Of a stretch of DNA of 64,000 nucleotides, positions 19,243 through 28,952 are shown one piece after another (position 1 is the first letter of the stretch; every line of letters starts with the position of its first letter). The notes beneath the pieces are model-generated. The model saw nothing but the letters and a program-made list of their open reading frames with translations. It was not told the DNA's origin and made no database searches. The translations under genes were made by a program, and so were the position numbers. The stretch comes from CAJXVA01 sp963761755 (GTDB lineage: Bacteria; Myxococcota_A; Polyangia; Nannocystales; Nannocystaceae), in contig CAVXIC010000039.1 in NCBI GenBank assembly GCA_963761755.1, positions 930,001-994,000 on the forward strand. The letters are read 5' to 3'.

Positions 19243-20381
19243 GCCGTCCCCTCCACGGAGATGTCGTCAACCCACGGAAAGGGGTCATTGGTCGAGGGCG
19301 TGTCCACGTCCGGAAGCCGCCGCGAGAGCGACAGCGACAGGGCGGAGAGGTCCACTCGAGAGGACAACAGGCGCTGCTTTCCCAGCGCCGCCTCCAACTC
19401 CAGCGTCACCCCATCGAGCGCGGTGCGGACCTCGAGCGCTTCCTCGACCGTCCGCGCTCGCTCGAGCAGCGTGAGCAGCTGGGCCTGTGTTCGCTGCAGC
19501 ACTTCGATCCGCGTGCGGAGGTCGTAGTAGTCCTCGGTCACGTCGAGCGCCTCGAACGACTGCGCGTCGATCCGGCCCAGCGCGCCGATCGTCTGCGCGA
19601 CGTCCCGAAACTGCGGCGCCGGAATGCGCACGACCATCTGCTCGTCCCGAAGCGACTGGACGTAGCCGCCCGCCGCCGTCACCAGCGACTCGATCCGGGT
19701 CTGCGCAGCCGACCGATCGAACACCGCCAGGCGCATGGCCCCCGCGTAGACGACCTGTCGGGCGAAGTCCTCGGGCAAAGCCGACGTGGCGGGCTCGGCC
19801 ACCAGCTCCGGCGCGGCCCCGCCCTGTGCGACGACCTCGACCGTCCCGGCCGCATCGGGTGTGGAGCCCGCCGAGGCCAACGCCTTGCGCTGCTGGGCCA
19901 GTCGCGCCTTGGGTGAGGCGCGCCGGGGCGCCGATGCGGTCGAGCGCGCAAAGGAATCCTGCGGGGTCGAAGATCCCAGCGACGTAGACTGCCGGACCGC
20001 CACCGGTTCGACCCGAACCAAGCGTCGAAACTCGGCCTTGGGATTGACGTTGAAGTTCGCCCGGATCCTCCCGCCCTCGCCGAGCGTCACGACCTTGGAG
20101 ACATTCGCCTGTCCCGCGAGGACCTGAATCGTGAACGTCCCGCCAGGGAGGCTGTGAAACGCGTACGCCCCCCGGGCGTTGGTCATCGTCTCCCGCATCC
20201 CCCGCAGACAGCTGCACTGAAGGACGACGAGTGCGTTCGGGACGTGCGCCGCAGTGTCCGCGTCCACGACCGCTCCAGAGATCCTGCCCTCATCGTTCCA
20301 GGCTCGAGCGGGGCGCGGAATCGAGACGATCAACCCGATCCCGACGACGCCCAGCCACCCCATTTTCTTGCGTGTCGACAT
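19233..20381 (-). CDS. DUF4349-like protein with N-terminal carboxypeptidase-regulatory-like domain
   Basis: The 382-residue product has a signal peptide cleaved near RPARAWN. A beta-sandwich of the carboxypeptidase-regulatory type follows (about residues 30-110: GRISGAVVDADTAAHVPNAL, GAYAFHSLPGGTFTIQVLAG), then a linker, and a C-terminal region (about 220-370) that matches DUF4349, including VVRIPAPQFRDVAQTIGALG and a coiled coil (DLRTRIEVLQRTQAQLLTLL). Bacterial DUF4349 proteins are envelope proteins of unknown function. Start ATG 20381 is supported by a GGAGGGAG ribosome site. The usual C-terminal membrane helix of DUF4349 proteins is missing. Confidence 0.72.
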   Translation of the reverse strand: MSTRKKMGWLGVVGIGLIVSIPRPARAWNDEGRISGAVVDADTAAHVPNALVVLQCSCLRGMRETMTNARGAYAFHSLPGGTFTIQVLAGQANVSKVVTLGEGGRIRANFNVNPKAEFRRLVRVEPVAVRQSTSLGSSTPQDSFARSTASAPRRASPKARLAQQRKALASAGSTPDAAGTVEVVAQGGAAPELVAEPATSALPEDFARQVVYAGAMRLAVFDRSAAQTRIESLVTAAGGYVQSLRDEQMVVRIPAPQFRDVAQTIGALGRIDAQSFEALDVTEDYYDLRTRIEVLQRTQAQLLTLLERARTVEEALEVRTALDGVTLELEAALGKQRLLSSRVDLSALSLSLSRRLPDVDTPSTNDPFPWVDDISVEGTAWR

Positions 20382-20519
20382 GTCTTGGCTCCCTCCACGC
20401 AACGGGGGCCCATCACCGGTCTTACAGCCGCTGCCGCGCCAGCGTGTCGCGGCCCGGTGACGAATCGTCAATCGCGGCGAGCGCTTGAAATCATCATCCC
20501 GCGGTGCTCTGGTATCCCC

Positions 20520-21956
20520 ATGCGATGGCAAGGAATGCTGTGTGCGGTGCTCGTGGGATGTGGGCCGAGCGTGCCCGAGGAGGCCCTCGAAATCGCCGAT
20601 GCCTGCGGTGCTCAGGGGCCGGTTCAACTGGTCGAGACCGAGGTCCCCGCGTCCTCCGTCTGGGGCAGCGCCGTCACGGGCGACCGCCGCGTCGCGGCCT
20701 GGTTCAACCCTTCCTTCGCCGAGGAGTCCGAGCTCTCGAACGTCTTCGGCGCGTACGTCCTGGATGCTTGCGGCGGCAACGAGATCGCGCTCTCCGAGCG
20801 GCAGTACCCGCTCGTGGTCGGCGACGCCGCCTTCACCTGCGATCCGCTCGACGGGTCCATCCGCCCGCTGAATCTCGACACCGGAGCGTCCGGGGAGGCC
20901 TTGGGATCGGGGTACGACTGCAACCCATGGCTGCGGTGGAGCTCCACGCTGGTGATGCGCAACTTGGACGCAAACGCCTTTGGCCTGCTGCGCTCCGACG
21001 GCGTCCGGTTGCTGCCCACCTCGCTGTCCGAAGCCAACGCCGGCCTCTACGCCTCACCGCACGCCGCGTACCTGTCGAGGTGGGGCACGCATGGTGGGCT
21101 GTGGGAGGACGAGGACTCGGACTACTGGGCGTGGTCCCACGACGAGCGCGTCACCGCGCTGGAGGTCGCCACCGGCGAGCTGCACCCGCTGCCCGAGGGG
21201 ACGCGATGGGTGTTCGGCGTCGAGGACGGGCGCGACCTGTGGGTGTTCCTCGAACCCGATGCGGACGGCCGCACACAAACCCTGCGGCTGGCCACCCTCG
21301 CCTCGCAGCCGCAGCCTGGACCCGCGTTCGACGACGTCGATGACCTGATCTGGGCCGCGCATCCGGACATTCCATCCCTTCTCCTCGACGACTCCATCCT
21401 GCTGGTCGAGCGAGAGCAGAGCGTGCCCCGCCCGGCGTTCTTGCAGCCCGGAGCCTGGCAGCTCGTGCGTCTGGATGCGACGCGCTTCGTCCAGGGCACG
21501 CAGGAGGAGATCATCGTCTGGGACGCGGAAACGGGCAGCGCGGTTCTGCGGTTCGAACCTCCCGCACCGCTCTGCGGCAACGTCCTTTTTCACCCGTCGA
21601 CCGACACGCTCAGCGCCTCGTTCTCGGACGATGCGTGCGTGACCCATACCCACCGCTTGTTCCCCTTGGACGGCTCGCCGCCGCTGACGATCGCCGTCGA
21701 CGGGGCCGACCGCAACATCACCTACTTGCCCGGCGGAGGGTTCGCGCTGACCGCCCCGAGCCATCGCGGCGCAGGGGACCTCACCCTACTCGCGCTGGAC
21801 GCGGACGCCACGCGGACGCTGGCGCCCGACATCAACGGGCTCGCTCATCCGCCCCACCTGCCGCTGCCCCGGCAGTCCCCAGGCACCGACGGGACCGCGG
21901 AGTTCTACGTGCGCGAAGGCGACCGCGCCGGCCTGTGGCTCGTCGGCACCCCCTGA
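20520..21956 (+). CDS. Lipoprotein, probable beta-propeller-like
   Basis: The 478-residue product has a very short signal peptide and lipobox (AVLVGC). The rest is a series of beta-rich segments with recurring patterns such as ATGELHPLPEGTRW, ATRFVQGTQEEIIVWDAETG and TIAVDGADRN that look like blades of a WD40 or YVTN-type propeller. I cannot name a family. It lies 93 bases before the SpoIID/MYXO-CTERM gene on the same strand. The open frame continues upstream, but the ATG at 20520 begins the signal peptide. Confidence 0.6.
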   Translation: MRWQGMLCAVLVGCGPSVPEEALEIADACGAQGPVQLVETEVPASSVWGSAVTGDRRVAAWFNPSFAEESELSNVFGAYVLDACGGNEIALSERQYPLVVGDAAFTCDPLDGSIRPLNLDTGASGEALGSGYDCNPWLRWSSTLVMRNLDANAFGLLRSDGVRLLPTSLSEANAGLYASPHAAYLSRWGTHGGLWEDEDSDYWAWSHDERVTALEVATGELHPLPEGTRWVFGVEDGRDLWVFLEPDADGRTQTLRLATLASQPQPGPAFDDVDDLIWAAHPDIPSLLLDDSILLVEREQSVPRPAFLQPGAWQLVRLDATRFVQGTQEEIIVWDAETGSAVLRFEPPAPLCGNVLFHPSTDTLSASFSDDACVTHTHRLFPLDGSPPLTIAVDGADRNITYLPGGGFALTAPSHRGAGDLTLLALDADATRTLAPDINGLAHPPHLPLPRQSPGTDGTAEFYVREGDRAGLWLVGTP

Positions 21957-22049
21957 GCGCCCTGCTTCACAGCCCGTGGTGATGCCCGACACGACGCCTC
22001 TCTCGTCTTTTTGGGAACCTTTGTCGCACCCCGTCGCACATCCTCTGCG

Positions 22050-23438
22050 ATGGCGCCATCGCTCCCCTCTGCCCTCGCGCTCCTGTGCCTTTGCATCACG
22101 GTCACGGCCTGTGACGATGCGCCCGTCGAGCCCCCCGAGGACGTGCAGCTGCGGCGTCTGAGCCTGACCGACGTCCTCGACCCCGTCGCCATCCCCGTCC
22201 CCGAGGACGCGGCCTGCTCCATCGTCGTGCGCAACCACGGGACCCGGGCGATGGAGTCCGACTACCTGCCCAACGTGCTCGCTTGCGAAGCACCGGGACA
22301 GGCGACGCTCGAGATGCTCGAGGCGCAGGCCATCGCCGCCCGCTCCTACGCATACTACTTCGCGGAGACCTCCGGCGAGATCTGCAACGGGCAGGGTTGC
22401 CAGGTCTTCAGCTGCGGACGCACGCCCTCCGAGCTGCACCGCAAGGCGGTCGAGAACACCAGCGGCGTCGTGCTTCGCTACAACGACAACCTCACCGTCG
22501 GCTTCTACGTCGCCGGCGACAGCTCCCCCAACGCTGACTGCACCGGCAACTCGTCGGGCGTCGGCAACACCGAGCGCTACGTGACCTACAACGAAGGGCG
22601 TTCGGAGACCGACATCGAGCAGACTCGCCTGGGCTTTCGACACGGCGCATCGGCCACCGACTACGGCCAAAACCGCGGCGCGCTCTCGCAGTGGGGTGCA
22701 CACTGCCTCGCGACCACCCAGGACTACGGCACGCTCGACATCCTGCGGTACTACTACGGCGAAGACATCGAGCTCGAGCAGGTCCCCGGCGAATGCGTGG
22801 GTGAAGCCGACATCGACGTCGACGAGGACCCTGCGGCGTGCACCGCCCTCGAAGCCGACGGCCAGACGATTCTAGACGACGGCAGCGACTGCCTGCGACT
22901 GCTCGGCCCCTCGCAGTACTGGCGCACCGCGTCCGCGGGCATCGGAGGGTCGCTGCGCTGGACCAAGTCGACCACCTCCTCCGAGCACAACGTCGCCGTC
23001 TGGCGGCTCAACCCCCAGGTCGCCGGCGACTACCGACTGCAGGTTCACATCGATCCGGCCTTCACCACCGGAGCCGACGCCGAGTACGAGGTGGTCTCCG
23101 CCAACGCCTCGCGGGTGGTCACGATCGACCAGACCCAGGGCGGCTGGATCGACCTGGGCACGTTCCCGCTCGAGCCCGGCGCTGCCGATCAGCAGGTCCG
23201 CATGACCGACGCCATCGGGGTCTCCGGACAGCAACTGCAGGTCGACGCGCTCCGGGTCCTGCCCGCTGGCGTGGAGCCCATCGACGACGGACTCGGCCCG
23301 GCCGACGACGTTGGCGGGACCGCGCTGCGTCGCGGTGCGCAGGCCGAAGGATGCAACGTCGGAGCATCTGGAACCGGCGGCCCGATGGGCGGACTGCTGC
23401 TGCTGGTGCTGCTCGGCCTGCGTCGCCGCGAAGGCTAG
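22050..23438 (+). CDS. SpoIID/LytB-domain lipoprotein with MYXO-CTERM-like tail
   Basis: The 462-residue protein has a signal peptide with lipobox ITVTAC. A SpoIID/LytB domain follows at about residues 45-250, with LEAQAIAARSYAYYF matching the family core and GALSQWGAHCLA near its end. A beta-sandwich domain at about 275-410 resembles the golvesin/xanthan-lyase C-terminal type. The C-terminus has GCNVGASG, a hydrophobic stretch (GGLLLLVLLGL) and RRREG, which fits a MYXO-CTERM sorting signal. SpoIID proteins are lytic transglycosylases or their enhancers that cut denuded peptidoglycan. The family's catalytic Glu is not obvious here. Start ATG 22050 is where the signal peptide begins. Confidence 0.82.
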   Translation: MAPSLPSALALLCLCITVTACDDAPVEPPEDVQLRRLSLTDVLDPVAIPVPEDAACSIVVRNHGTRAMESDYLPNVLACEAPGQATLEMLEAQAIAARSYAYYFAETSGEICNGQGCQVFSCGRTPSELHRKAVENTSGVVLRYNDNLTVGFYVAGDSSPNADCTGNSSGVGNTERYVTYNEGRSETDIEQTRLGFRHGASATDYGQNRGALSQWGAHCLATTQDYGTLDILRYYYGEDIELEQVPGECVGEADIDVDEDPAACTALEADGQTILDDGSDCLRLLGPSQYWRTASAGIGGSLRWTKSTTSSEHNVAVWRLNPQVAGDYRLQVHIDPAFTTGADAEYEVVSANASRVVTIDQTQGGWIDLGTFPLEPGAADQQVRMTDAIGVSGQQLQVDALRVLPAGVEPIDDGLGPADDVGGTALRRGAQAEGCNVGASGTGGPMGGLLLLVLLGLRRREG

Positions 23439-23482
23439 CGGCAGCCCGAGCCAGACGGGGATGGACGAGATCCTGCTCTGAG

Positions 23483-24166
23483 TCAGAATGTGCCCTCGGG
23501 GAAGCCGCACGCGGCCGCGGCCTCTTCGCCGAACTCGGAGCCGTAGCAGTCTTGGGCTCCCCGGAGGGTGATCGTTCGGACCTCCTGCTCATCCTTCTCG
23601 CAGATGCACGAGCGGGTCGTCCCCGCCTGGGAGCACTTCAGCGCGTACGACGAACCATCGAGGCATCCGGAAGCCTCGAGGTTGCAGCCGGTCCCCGAGC
23701 CGTAGCTCGTGCACGCGGTGAACAGCTCGGGGCAGCGACGGTTGGCGTCGCGGTACACGGCCGTGCAAGGCTCGGCGGAGAAGGACTCCGCCTGCAGGAG
23801 CGTCTCGCAGTCGAGCGAGGCGATGCACGCGAAGACCTCCTCCATGGCGCCCAGGCACGCCTCGCCGTACTCCTCGCCGTATTGCGCGAGCATCGAGCAG
23901 TAGTAGTCGGCGATGTCCCCCGGATCGTACGAGCCGGTGGACCCGTAGGCGCCGCTGGATCCGTAGCCCCCGCTGCTGCCGTAGCTATCTCCCGCGTCCA
24001 TGTAGCAGACCAGCGATGCCTCGTAGAACGCGCGGCAGCTGCTCTCCACGTTGGACGGCGTTCCGCCATCGGGGACCCGCGGGTCATCCGCGTCGTTCGG
24101 CTCGGCGATCGAGGGACCGCAGGCGGGCAGCGCCAGCAGCGACATCAAGAAACGACGACCGTGCAC
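23483..24166 (-). CDS. Cys-rich lipoprotein with Tyr/Gly/Ser segment
   Basis: The product has about 227 residues with a short signal peptide and a lipobox LALPAC. A flexible segment of repeated GSSG/GYGSSGAYGS type follows, then about 16 cysteines spread through the C-terminal 150 residues (for example ACIASLDCETLL, RSCICEKDE). Disulfide bonding on the cell surface is likely. GTG 24166 is my preferred start; an upstream ATG (24238) would give a long signal region and the ATG at 24145 a very short one. The function is unknown. Confidence 0.6.
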   Translation of the reverse strand: MHGRRFLMSLLALPACGPSIAEPNDADDPRVPDGGTPSNVESSCRAFYEASLVCYMDAGDSYGSSGGYGSSGAYGSTGSYDPGDIADYYCSMLAQYGEEYGEACLGAMEEVFACIASLDCETLLQAESFSAEPCTAVYRDANRRCPELFTACTSYGSGTGCNLEASGCLDGSSYALKCSQAGTTRSCICEKDEQEVRTITLRGAQDCYGSEFGEEAAAACGFPEGTF

Positions 24167-24234
24167 GGGTAAGAGAGTGTCCTTTGCGCCACGTTCGATC
24201 ACGCGGGTTGGATACAAAGGCCGGCATCGGCCGA

Positions 24235-24891
24235 TCACACCTGCGGAAAACCGAGCAGCTCGAACGTTCGCTGCCCGCGCCGAACGCGCTCGATGAACTT
24301 CTGCACGCCTTCGGGCAGCTCGGTCTCCCCATCGGCCTGCCAGCCTCGGACTCGGCCGCCCCCGCGGCCGAAGGCAAACAAGGCGAGCTCCTCATCGCCC
24401 TCGAAGCGCTCGAGCATGATCGACAGCAGCTTGGTGCCGGCCTGAATGCTGAAGTCGGGGTCGTACACCCGCACCCTGCGGCCGAGCTTCTTGGCCATGC
24501 CGCGCGCCGTGATGGGCATCAGCTGCATCAACCCCTTGGCGCCCGATCGGTTGCGCGCCTTGGGGTTGAACTTGCTCTCGGCCCAGATGATGCCGTTGAT
24601 CAGGTTGGGGTCCACGCCGTGGTCGTCGGCGGCCTTGGCCACCAGTGGCTGCAGCTTCCTGGCTCGCGCGAGCTGGATGTCGTCGAGCGACAGCGGCTCG
24701 AACGTCGGCTCGGGTCGCGGGGCAGGCTTCCGTGCCGTGGTTCGTGCGGGCGCGGGCTGGGCCCGAGGCGGCTCGGAGGGCTCCTGGGCCACGACCCGGG
24801 TGGGCCGCTGCGGCGCCGGTCGGGACGAGGACTTGGTCGGTGCGCACGCCAGGAGAAGCACCGGCGCCAGCGCAAAGCTGCGCGCTACCAT
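24235..24891 (-). CDS. Lytic transglycosylase (SLT domain) lipoprotein
   Basis: The enzyme cleaves the glycan strand of peptidoglycan with formation of 1,6-anhydromuramic ends. The 218-residue product has lipobox LLLAC, a Pro/Arg-rich linker to about residue 65, and an SLT domain at about 78-200. The catalytic Glu is E105 in IIWAESKFNP; GLMQLMPITA (120-129) is the second family motif. The lipid anchor suggests an MltC/MltE-like outer-membrane location. ATG 24891 overlaps the end of the upstream barrel-protein gene by 7 bases, so the two are one operon. Confidence 0.88.
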   Translation of the reverse strand: MVARSFALAPVLLLACAPTKSSSRPAPQRPTRVVAQEPSEPPRAQPAPARTTARKPAPRPEPTFEPLSLDDIQLARARKLQPLVAKAADDHGVDPNLINGIIWAESKFNPKARNRSGAKGLMQLMPITARGMAKKLGRRVRVYDPDFSIQAGTKLLSIMLERFEGDEELALFAFGRGGGRVRGWQADGETELPEGVQKFIERVRRGQRTFELLGFPQV

Positions 24892-25907
24892 CGACCGACG
24901 ACGATCTGCCCACCAATCGCGTTGATGAAGCGGCCAAAGTTGCGAACCATCGCGAGCTCGTACGTCAGGCCGATGCCGATGTAGAACTTCTTGGGCAGCG
25001 GAATTCGAGCCATGATCTTGCTGGGGATCGCCAGACCCCTGTCGCGCTGCAGCGTACCATCGGCGAAGCGAAGCCTGGAGAACGCCGCCCCCGCGCCGAC
25101 GGTCGAGAAGTACCACTGACCCCCGAAGGCGAAGATTCCACCGACATGCCCGTAGTTGGCCTTGATGGTGGTGCCGTTGCCGTCGAGGTCCGTCGGGCCG
25201 TCGATCTTCGCGCCGAACAAGCCGCCGGCGATCGCGTACAAACCGAAGTTCTTCGAGAAGTTGAAGCCCAGGCCCCAGTCCATCGCGTACGAGGCGTGTC
25301 CGGCGTTCACGCCTTCGCCGCGCCAGTGGGAGTACGTCGCGCCATGCATGCTGAACGCGCCGAGCATCGCGTGCTCACGCTTCTCGCGACGCTCCTTGCG
25401 ACGCTTCTGCGCGTCGGTGAGCTCTTCGTCCTCCTCCGAGCCGGGTTCGTCGGCGGTCTCGGACGGCGCCGCATCGAGCGATGCGATCTCCTGCGCCGGT
25501 TGGGCAGGCTGCGGCGGCGGCGGATCCTTGATCACCCGAAGGGCGGTGGCCTCGGCCTTGGGCGTGGTCACCACGCTGCCATCGCCCGTGACGATGACGG
25601 CCTGGGCACCCTCGCTGCGAACGAGCTCACCGCGCACGACGCCGCTGGGCGTCTGGACCTCGACGTTGCGGCCGACGAGCGCGTCCCAGGCGGCGTCGGA
25701 CACGGCCGGCGCGCTGCGGGTCGCGGGCGGGGCGGCCGCGGTCGGAGGTGCGGGCGCCGTGGTCGCGGCGGGTGCAGTGGTCGCGACAGGCTCGGGCTGG
25801 GCCTGAACCGGTCGCTGCACGGGTGCTGGCGCGGGCGCAGGGTCCTCGGTCGCCGGCTGCCACAGTGCGGCCGCGACGCCGAGACCTGCAACGATCGTCG
25901 TCACCAT
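24885..25907 (-). CDS. Envelope protein with Pro/Ala-rich region and barrel-like C-terminus
   Basis: The 340-residue product has an N-terminal hydrophobic stretch (VTTIVAGLGVAAAL), a Pro/Ala/Gln-rich linker, a small domain at about residues 68-120 (RNVEVQTPSGVVRGELV, similar to a modified SH3/Tudor-like fold), a charged coiled segment (KRRKERREKREHA) and a C-terminal region of about 150 residues. The last part alternates hydrophobic and polar residues (GGIFAFGGQWYFSTVGAGAAF) as in outer-membrane barrels. The gene overlaps the lytic transglycosylase gene. The barrel call is a pattern judgement only. Confidence 0.6.
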   Translation of the reverse strand: MVTTIVAGLGVAAALWQPATEDPAPAPAPVQRPVQAQPEPVATTAPAATTAPAPPTAAAPPATRSAPAVSDAAWDALVGRNVEVQTPSGVVRGELVRSEGAQAVIVTGDGSVVTTPKAEATALRVIKDPPPPQPAQPAQEIASLDAAPSETADEPGSEEDEELTDAQKRRKERREKREHAMLGAFSMHGATYSHWRGEGVNAGHASYAMDWGLGFNFSKNFGLYAIAGGLFGAKIDGPTDLDGNGTTIKANYGHVGGIFAFGGQWYFSTVGAGAAFSRLRFADGTLQRDRGLAIPSKIMARIPLPKKFYIGIGLTYELAMVRNFGRFINAIGGQIVVGRW

Positions 25908-26025
25908 CGACCGAGCATGCGACGGCAGGGCCTGGGAGACAAGCGCGGTGGTGTGGACCACATCACCGCGAAGGCCCTCTGTGCGCGCCTTGCTCTTGGA
26001 ATCGAGGCGATCGACAGCTCCAGCG

Positions 26026-26577
26026 TCAGCGCCGAACGTCGGCCAGCATCCGTCCATACAGCGCGGCGAGTGCGGGAAGCTGATAGTGCGCGTTGAGGCC
26101 GCTGGGGTTCGGCAACGCCCAGAGCATCGCGCTCCCCAGTCCATCCGGCTGCGGGCCGATGCTCGCCTTGGGGCGCTCGAAGGCCTGGCGATACGCGGTC
26201 ACGCCCACGACAGCCACCGCGCGCGGCCGATGCCGATGCACCGCAGCCTCCAGGATCTCAGCACCGTCACGCAGCTCGGCCGCGGTGAGCTCGGACGCCT
26301 TGGCCGTGGGCCGAGCGGCGAGGTTGGTGAGTCCAGCCCCCCATCGCGGCAGCTCTCGATCCTCCGAGGGGTGCAGCAGCCGGGACGTCAGACCGGCGCG
26401 ATGAAGCGCGGGCCAGAAGCGATTCCCGGGGCGCGCAAAGTGATGCCCGACCGCCGCGCTGTAGAGGCTGGGATTGATTCCGACGAACAAGACGTCGAGG
26501 TCGTCGGCGAGCACGTCGGGCAAGCACCCATCCCGTGCGGCCTCGAGCGCCAGCGCAGAAGGCGTCTGGAACTTCAT
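26026..26577 (-). CDS. mug: G/U mismatch-specific DNA glycosylase
   Basis: MUG-type glycosylases remove uracil or ethenocytosine from mismatches. The 183-residue protein has the family length and both active-site motifs: GINPS at residues 33-37 and NPSGLN near 154-159. The first Asn in GINP is the expected catalytic residue. The ATG at 26577 overlaps the stop of the upstream phosphoesterase gene by 4 bases (ATGA), so both are on one transcript. Confidence 0.9.
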   Translation of the reverse strand: MKFQTPSALALEAARDGCLPDVLADDLDVLFVGINPSLYSAAVGHHFARPGNRFWPALHRAGLTSRLLHPSEDRELPRWGAGLTNLAARPTAKASELTAAELRDGAEILEAAVHRHRPRAVAVVGVTAYRQAFERPKASIGPQPDGLGSAMLWALPNPSGLNAHYQLPALAALYGRMLADVRR

Positions 26578-27755
26578 GCGCGGAAGACTTGCATGAGGCT
26601 CTGCTCGGCCGGAACCCCCAGACGGACCGGATAGCCGTAGTGCCCCTGCGCGCGGTGAACGTACAGGCGGTTGCGGCCCTTGGCCCACAGCCCGTGGTCG
26701 GGCAGCTTCGTGATGCCGCGAAGCACGGTCGTCTGCAGGCCGAGACTCAGCAGCCCGAGCTGTCCGCCGTGCGTGTGCCCGGAGAGCACCAGGTCGGCCT
26801 CGCCGTCGGGCACGTGTTTGAACGCGCCGGGGTCGTGCATCAACACCACGCGCAGGGCGTCCCCGTCCCGCGGGTGCTCGGCGAGCACCGTGGTGACGTG
26901 GGCATCGCGGCCGCGCCACACGAAGTCGAGGCCTACGATCTGCACAGGTCCGGCCGGGGTCGACACGGTGGTCGTATCATCCACCAGCAGCTCGATGCCG
27001 TGGGCGGCGTACGCCGTCTCGACCACGCGACGCGCCTCGTGGTCATGGTTGCCGTGACACGCGAACACGCGGCCGGGCATCGCCGCCAGCGGAGCCAGCG
27101 CCTCGGTCACCACCGCCGCATCGTGCGACTCCATCGTCATGAGATCGCCGGTCAGCAGGATCAGATCGGGCCGCCGCTCGACCGCGCGCTGGCAGATCCG
27201 CTGCAGCCGCTGCACGGACATGAACGGACCCAGGTGCGGATCGGTGATCTGCACGATGCGCAGGGGTCGGCCGGTCCCCTCGGCCATGCCCGCGCGGTGC
27301 GGCTTCAGCTCGGCGCTCGCCGGTACGTCGAGGCGCACCGAGACGATCTCCTCCCGGGTCCAAAGCGACTGCACGACGCCCAAGCCGGCGAGGACGAACG
27401 GGATCCAGCCGCCCAGCGGCGCCCCGCCCAACGAGGCGACGATCGCCCACGGCCAGGCCAACAGCGAGCCGGCCAAGAACCACAGCCCCGGGATGCTGAC
27501 GGACCAGCGGTACCAGGCCGGCCGCATGGCGGGACGCAGGACGAGGGTGGTCAGATGAATGGCGGCGAGCAGCTGGCCCAGCTGCAAGATCGCGCCGCCG
27601 GGGAGGTGTGGGCTCAATGCCACGGCGACGTAGGTTGGAATTCCGAGCAAGATCCCCGCGAACACACCGAAGCGGGTACTGCGCCGAACCGCCACGCCAA
27701 CCACCGCGACGTACGCGATCATCGGGATCCAAGGAGTCAGCAGCAGGTCCGGCAT
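26574..27755 (-). CDS. Membrane-anchored metallophosphoesterase
   Basis: The 393-residue protein has four or five N-terminal membrane segments (residues 1-135) and a calcineurin-like phosphoesterase domain at about 165-390. The metal-binding motifs are TDPHLG (near 171-176), LLTGDLM, CHGNHDHE and SGHTHGGQ. This layout matches the YaeI/YkuE-type family, some members of which act on lipid-linked substrates such as UDP-diacylglucosamine. The cytoplasmic or periplasmic side of the catalytic domain cannot be told. It is the first gene of a two-gene unit with mug. Confidence 0.88.
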   Translation of the reverse strand: MPDLLLTPWIPMIAYVAVVGVAVRRSTRFGVFAGILLGIPTYVAVALSPHLPGGAILQLGQLLAAIHLTTLVLRPAMRPAWYRWSVSIPGLWFLAGSLLAWPWAIVASLGGAPLGGWIPFVLAGLGVVQSLWTREEIVSVRLDVPASAELKPHRAGMAEGTGRPLRIVQITDPHLGPFMSVQRLQRICQRAVERRPDLILLTGDLMTMESHDAAVVTEALAPLAAMPGRVFACHGNHDHEARRVVETAYAAHGIELLVDDTTTVSTPAGPVQIVGLDFVWRGRDAHVTTVLAEHPRDGDALRVVLMHDPGAFKHVPDGEADLVLSGHTHGGQLGLLSLGLQTTVLRGITKLPDHGLWAKGRNRLYVHRAQGHYGYPVRLGVPAEQSLMQVFRA

Positions 27756-27926
27756 TGCAGCTCTTCATACGCCACCCACGACGCCGCGCTTACGCCGAAG
27801 CGGCGTCTTTCGCGCACGATCGCGGTTCCCGCGCGGTCGCGGCCGCGGAGGTCAACCCCGCCGCAGAGGTGTCCCATCTCGCGCCCTTCCGTGACACGGT
27901 GTCGGCGGTCCTGTACGGTGTTCGAG

Positions 27927-28862
27927 GTGCGCGTGTCGCTACATCTTGCCCTCGGCTTGGCCGTGGGTCTCTCCGCTTGCAGCGAGCCGAGTCCCGGGTC
28001 GGGCACGGGCGGCGATGAGGGCGAGGCCGATGCGCTCCGCCTTGGTCGGGTGCACGTGGTCCTCGCGACCGCCGACGACGACGCCCCCGACGCGTTCGAA
28101 CTCACCGCTCGTTTCGCGATGGTTCGAGGGCTCGAAGAAGAGTTCGTGAGAGCGCGGGCCGACATGCCCGACCTCGCAATCGATCTGCTCAGCCCCGGTC
28201 AATGCGCGTCCGAGAGCGCCCTGTGGCCTTCCGAGGTCGCAGCGGAGACGCCCGAGTCCACCGACGAGGCTGGCCAAGAGCTGCTGCTGGTCGACGCGGG
28301 GGAGCTCGAGGTTCGGCTCGGCGCCGCGCGACTCGAAGTTCCGCTCGCGCTCGTTCCCGACCTGCTCCCCTATATGTCCGGCGTCGAGTATGCGTACTTC
28401 GCCGAGGACGCGGACGTCGCCGCGCTGAACGAGGCCGACCGCCTCACCGTCATCGCAGCGGGGGGTCTGACCGAGGAGCTCCCGGCGTTCTCCGCCGACA
28501 GCTCGGTTCCCGGGCCCATCGACCTGCAATACACGGCCGAGGATCTCGCGTCGGTCGACGCAGGGGCGCTCGCGTTCCGGTGGTCAGGCCGGGCCAACGA
28601 CACCGAAGCGGTGCTCACGCTGCGCTTCACGCCTTTGCTCGACGGCGAGCCGCTGGGCGACGACATCGTCTGCCTTGCAGCGGATGGCGGTCAGACCCGC
28701 TTCGACCTGGCCGTGCTGCGAACCCTGGGCTTCGCGCCCGACGCCGACGGTGTTCGCATCCAGGGCAGCCGCACCGAGACCTCGCTCTTCGACGCCGGCG
28801 CGTGGGCCGGCACCGAGTTGGTGGTCGAGCGCGTCGATGTCACCGAACTTCCCCTGCGCTAA
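27927..28862 (+). CDS. Lipoprotein of unknown function
   Basis: The product of about 311 residues has a signal peptide with lipobox GLSAC, an acidic Gly/Ser linker and one polar domain with no family I recognise. Start codons are uncertain: GTG at 27918, 27927 and 27933 are in frame, and 27927 gives a typical signal peptide. No ribosome site is clear. It lies between the divergent phosphoesterase gene and the VWA lipoprotein gene. Confidence 0.55.
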   Translation: MRVSLHLALGLAVGLSACSEPSPGSGTGGDEGEADALRLGRVHVVLATADDDAPDAFELTARFAMVRGLEEEFVRARADMPDLAIDLLSPGQCASESALWPSEVAAETPESTDEAGQELLLVDAGELEVRLGAARLEVPLALVPDLLPYMSGVEYAYFAEDADVAALNEADRLTVIAAGGLTEELPAFSADSSVPGPIDLQYTAEDLASVDAGALAFRWSGRANDTEAVLTLRFTPLLDGEPLGDDIVCLAADGGQTRFDLAVLRTLGFAPDADGVRIQGSRTETSLFDAGAWAGTELVVERVDVTELPLR

Positions 28863-28952
28863 CGCGCTGCTCCTGTCCCTTCGCGGACTCGAATGATGGC
28901 AACCGGACGCCCTTGCCATAGAAAAGCACGGACTCTCCCGTCGAGACGGCCC

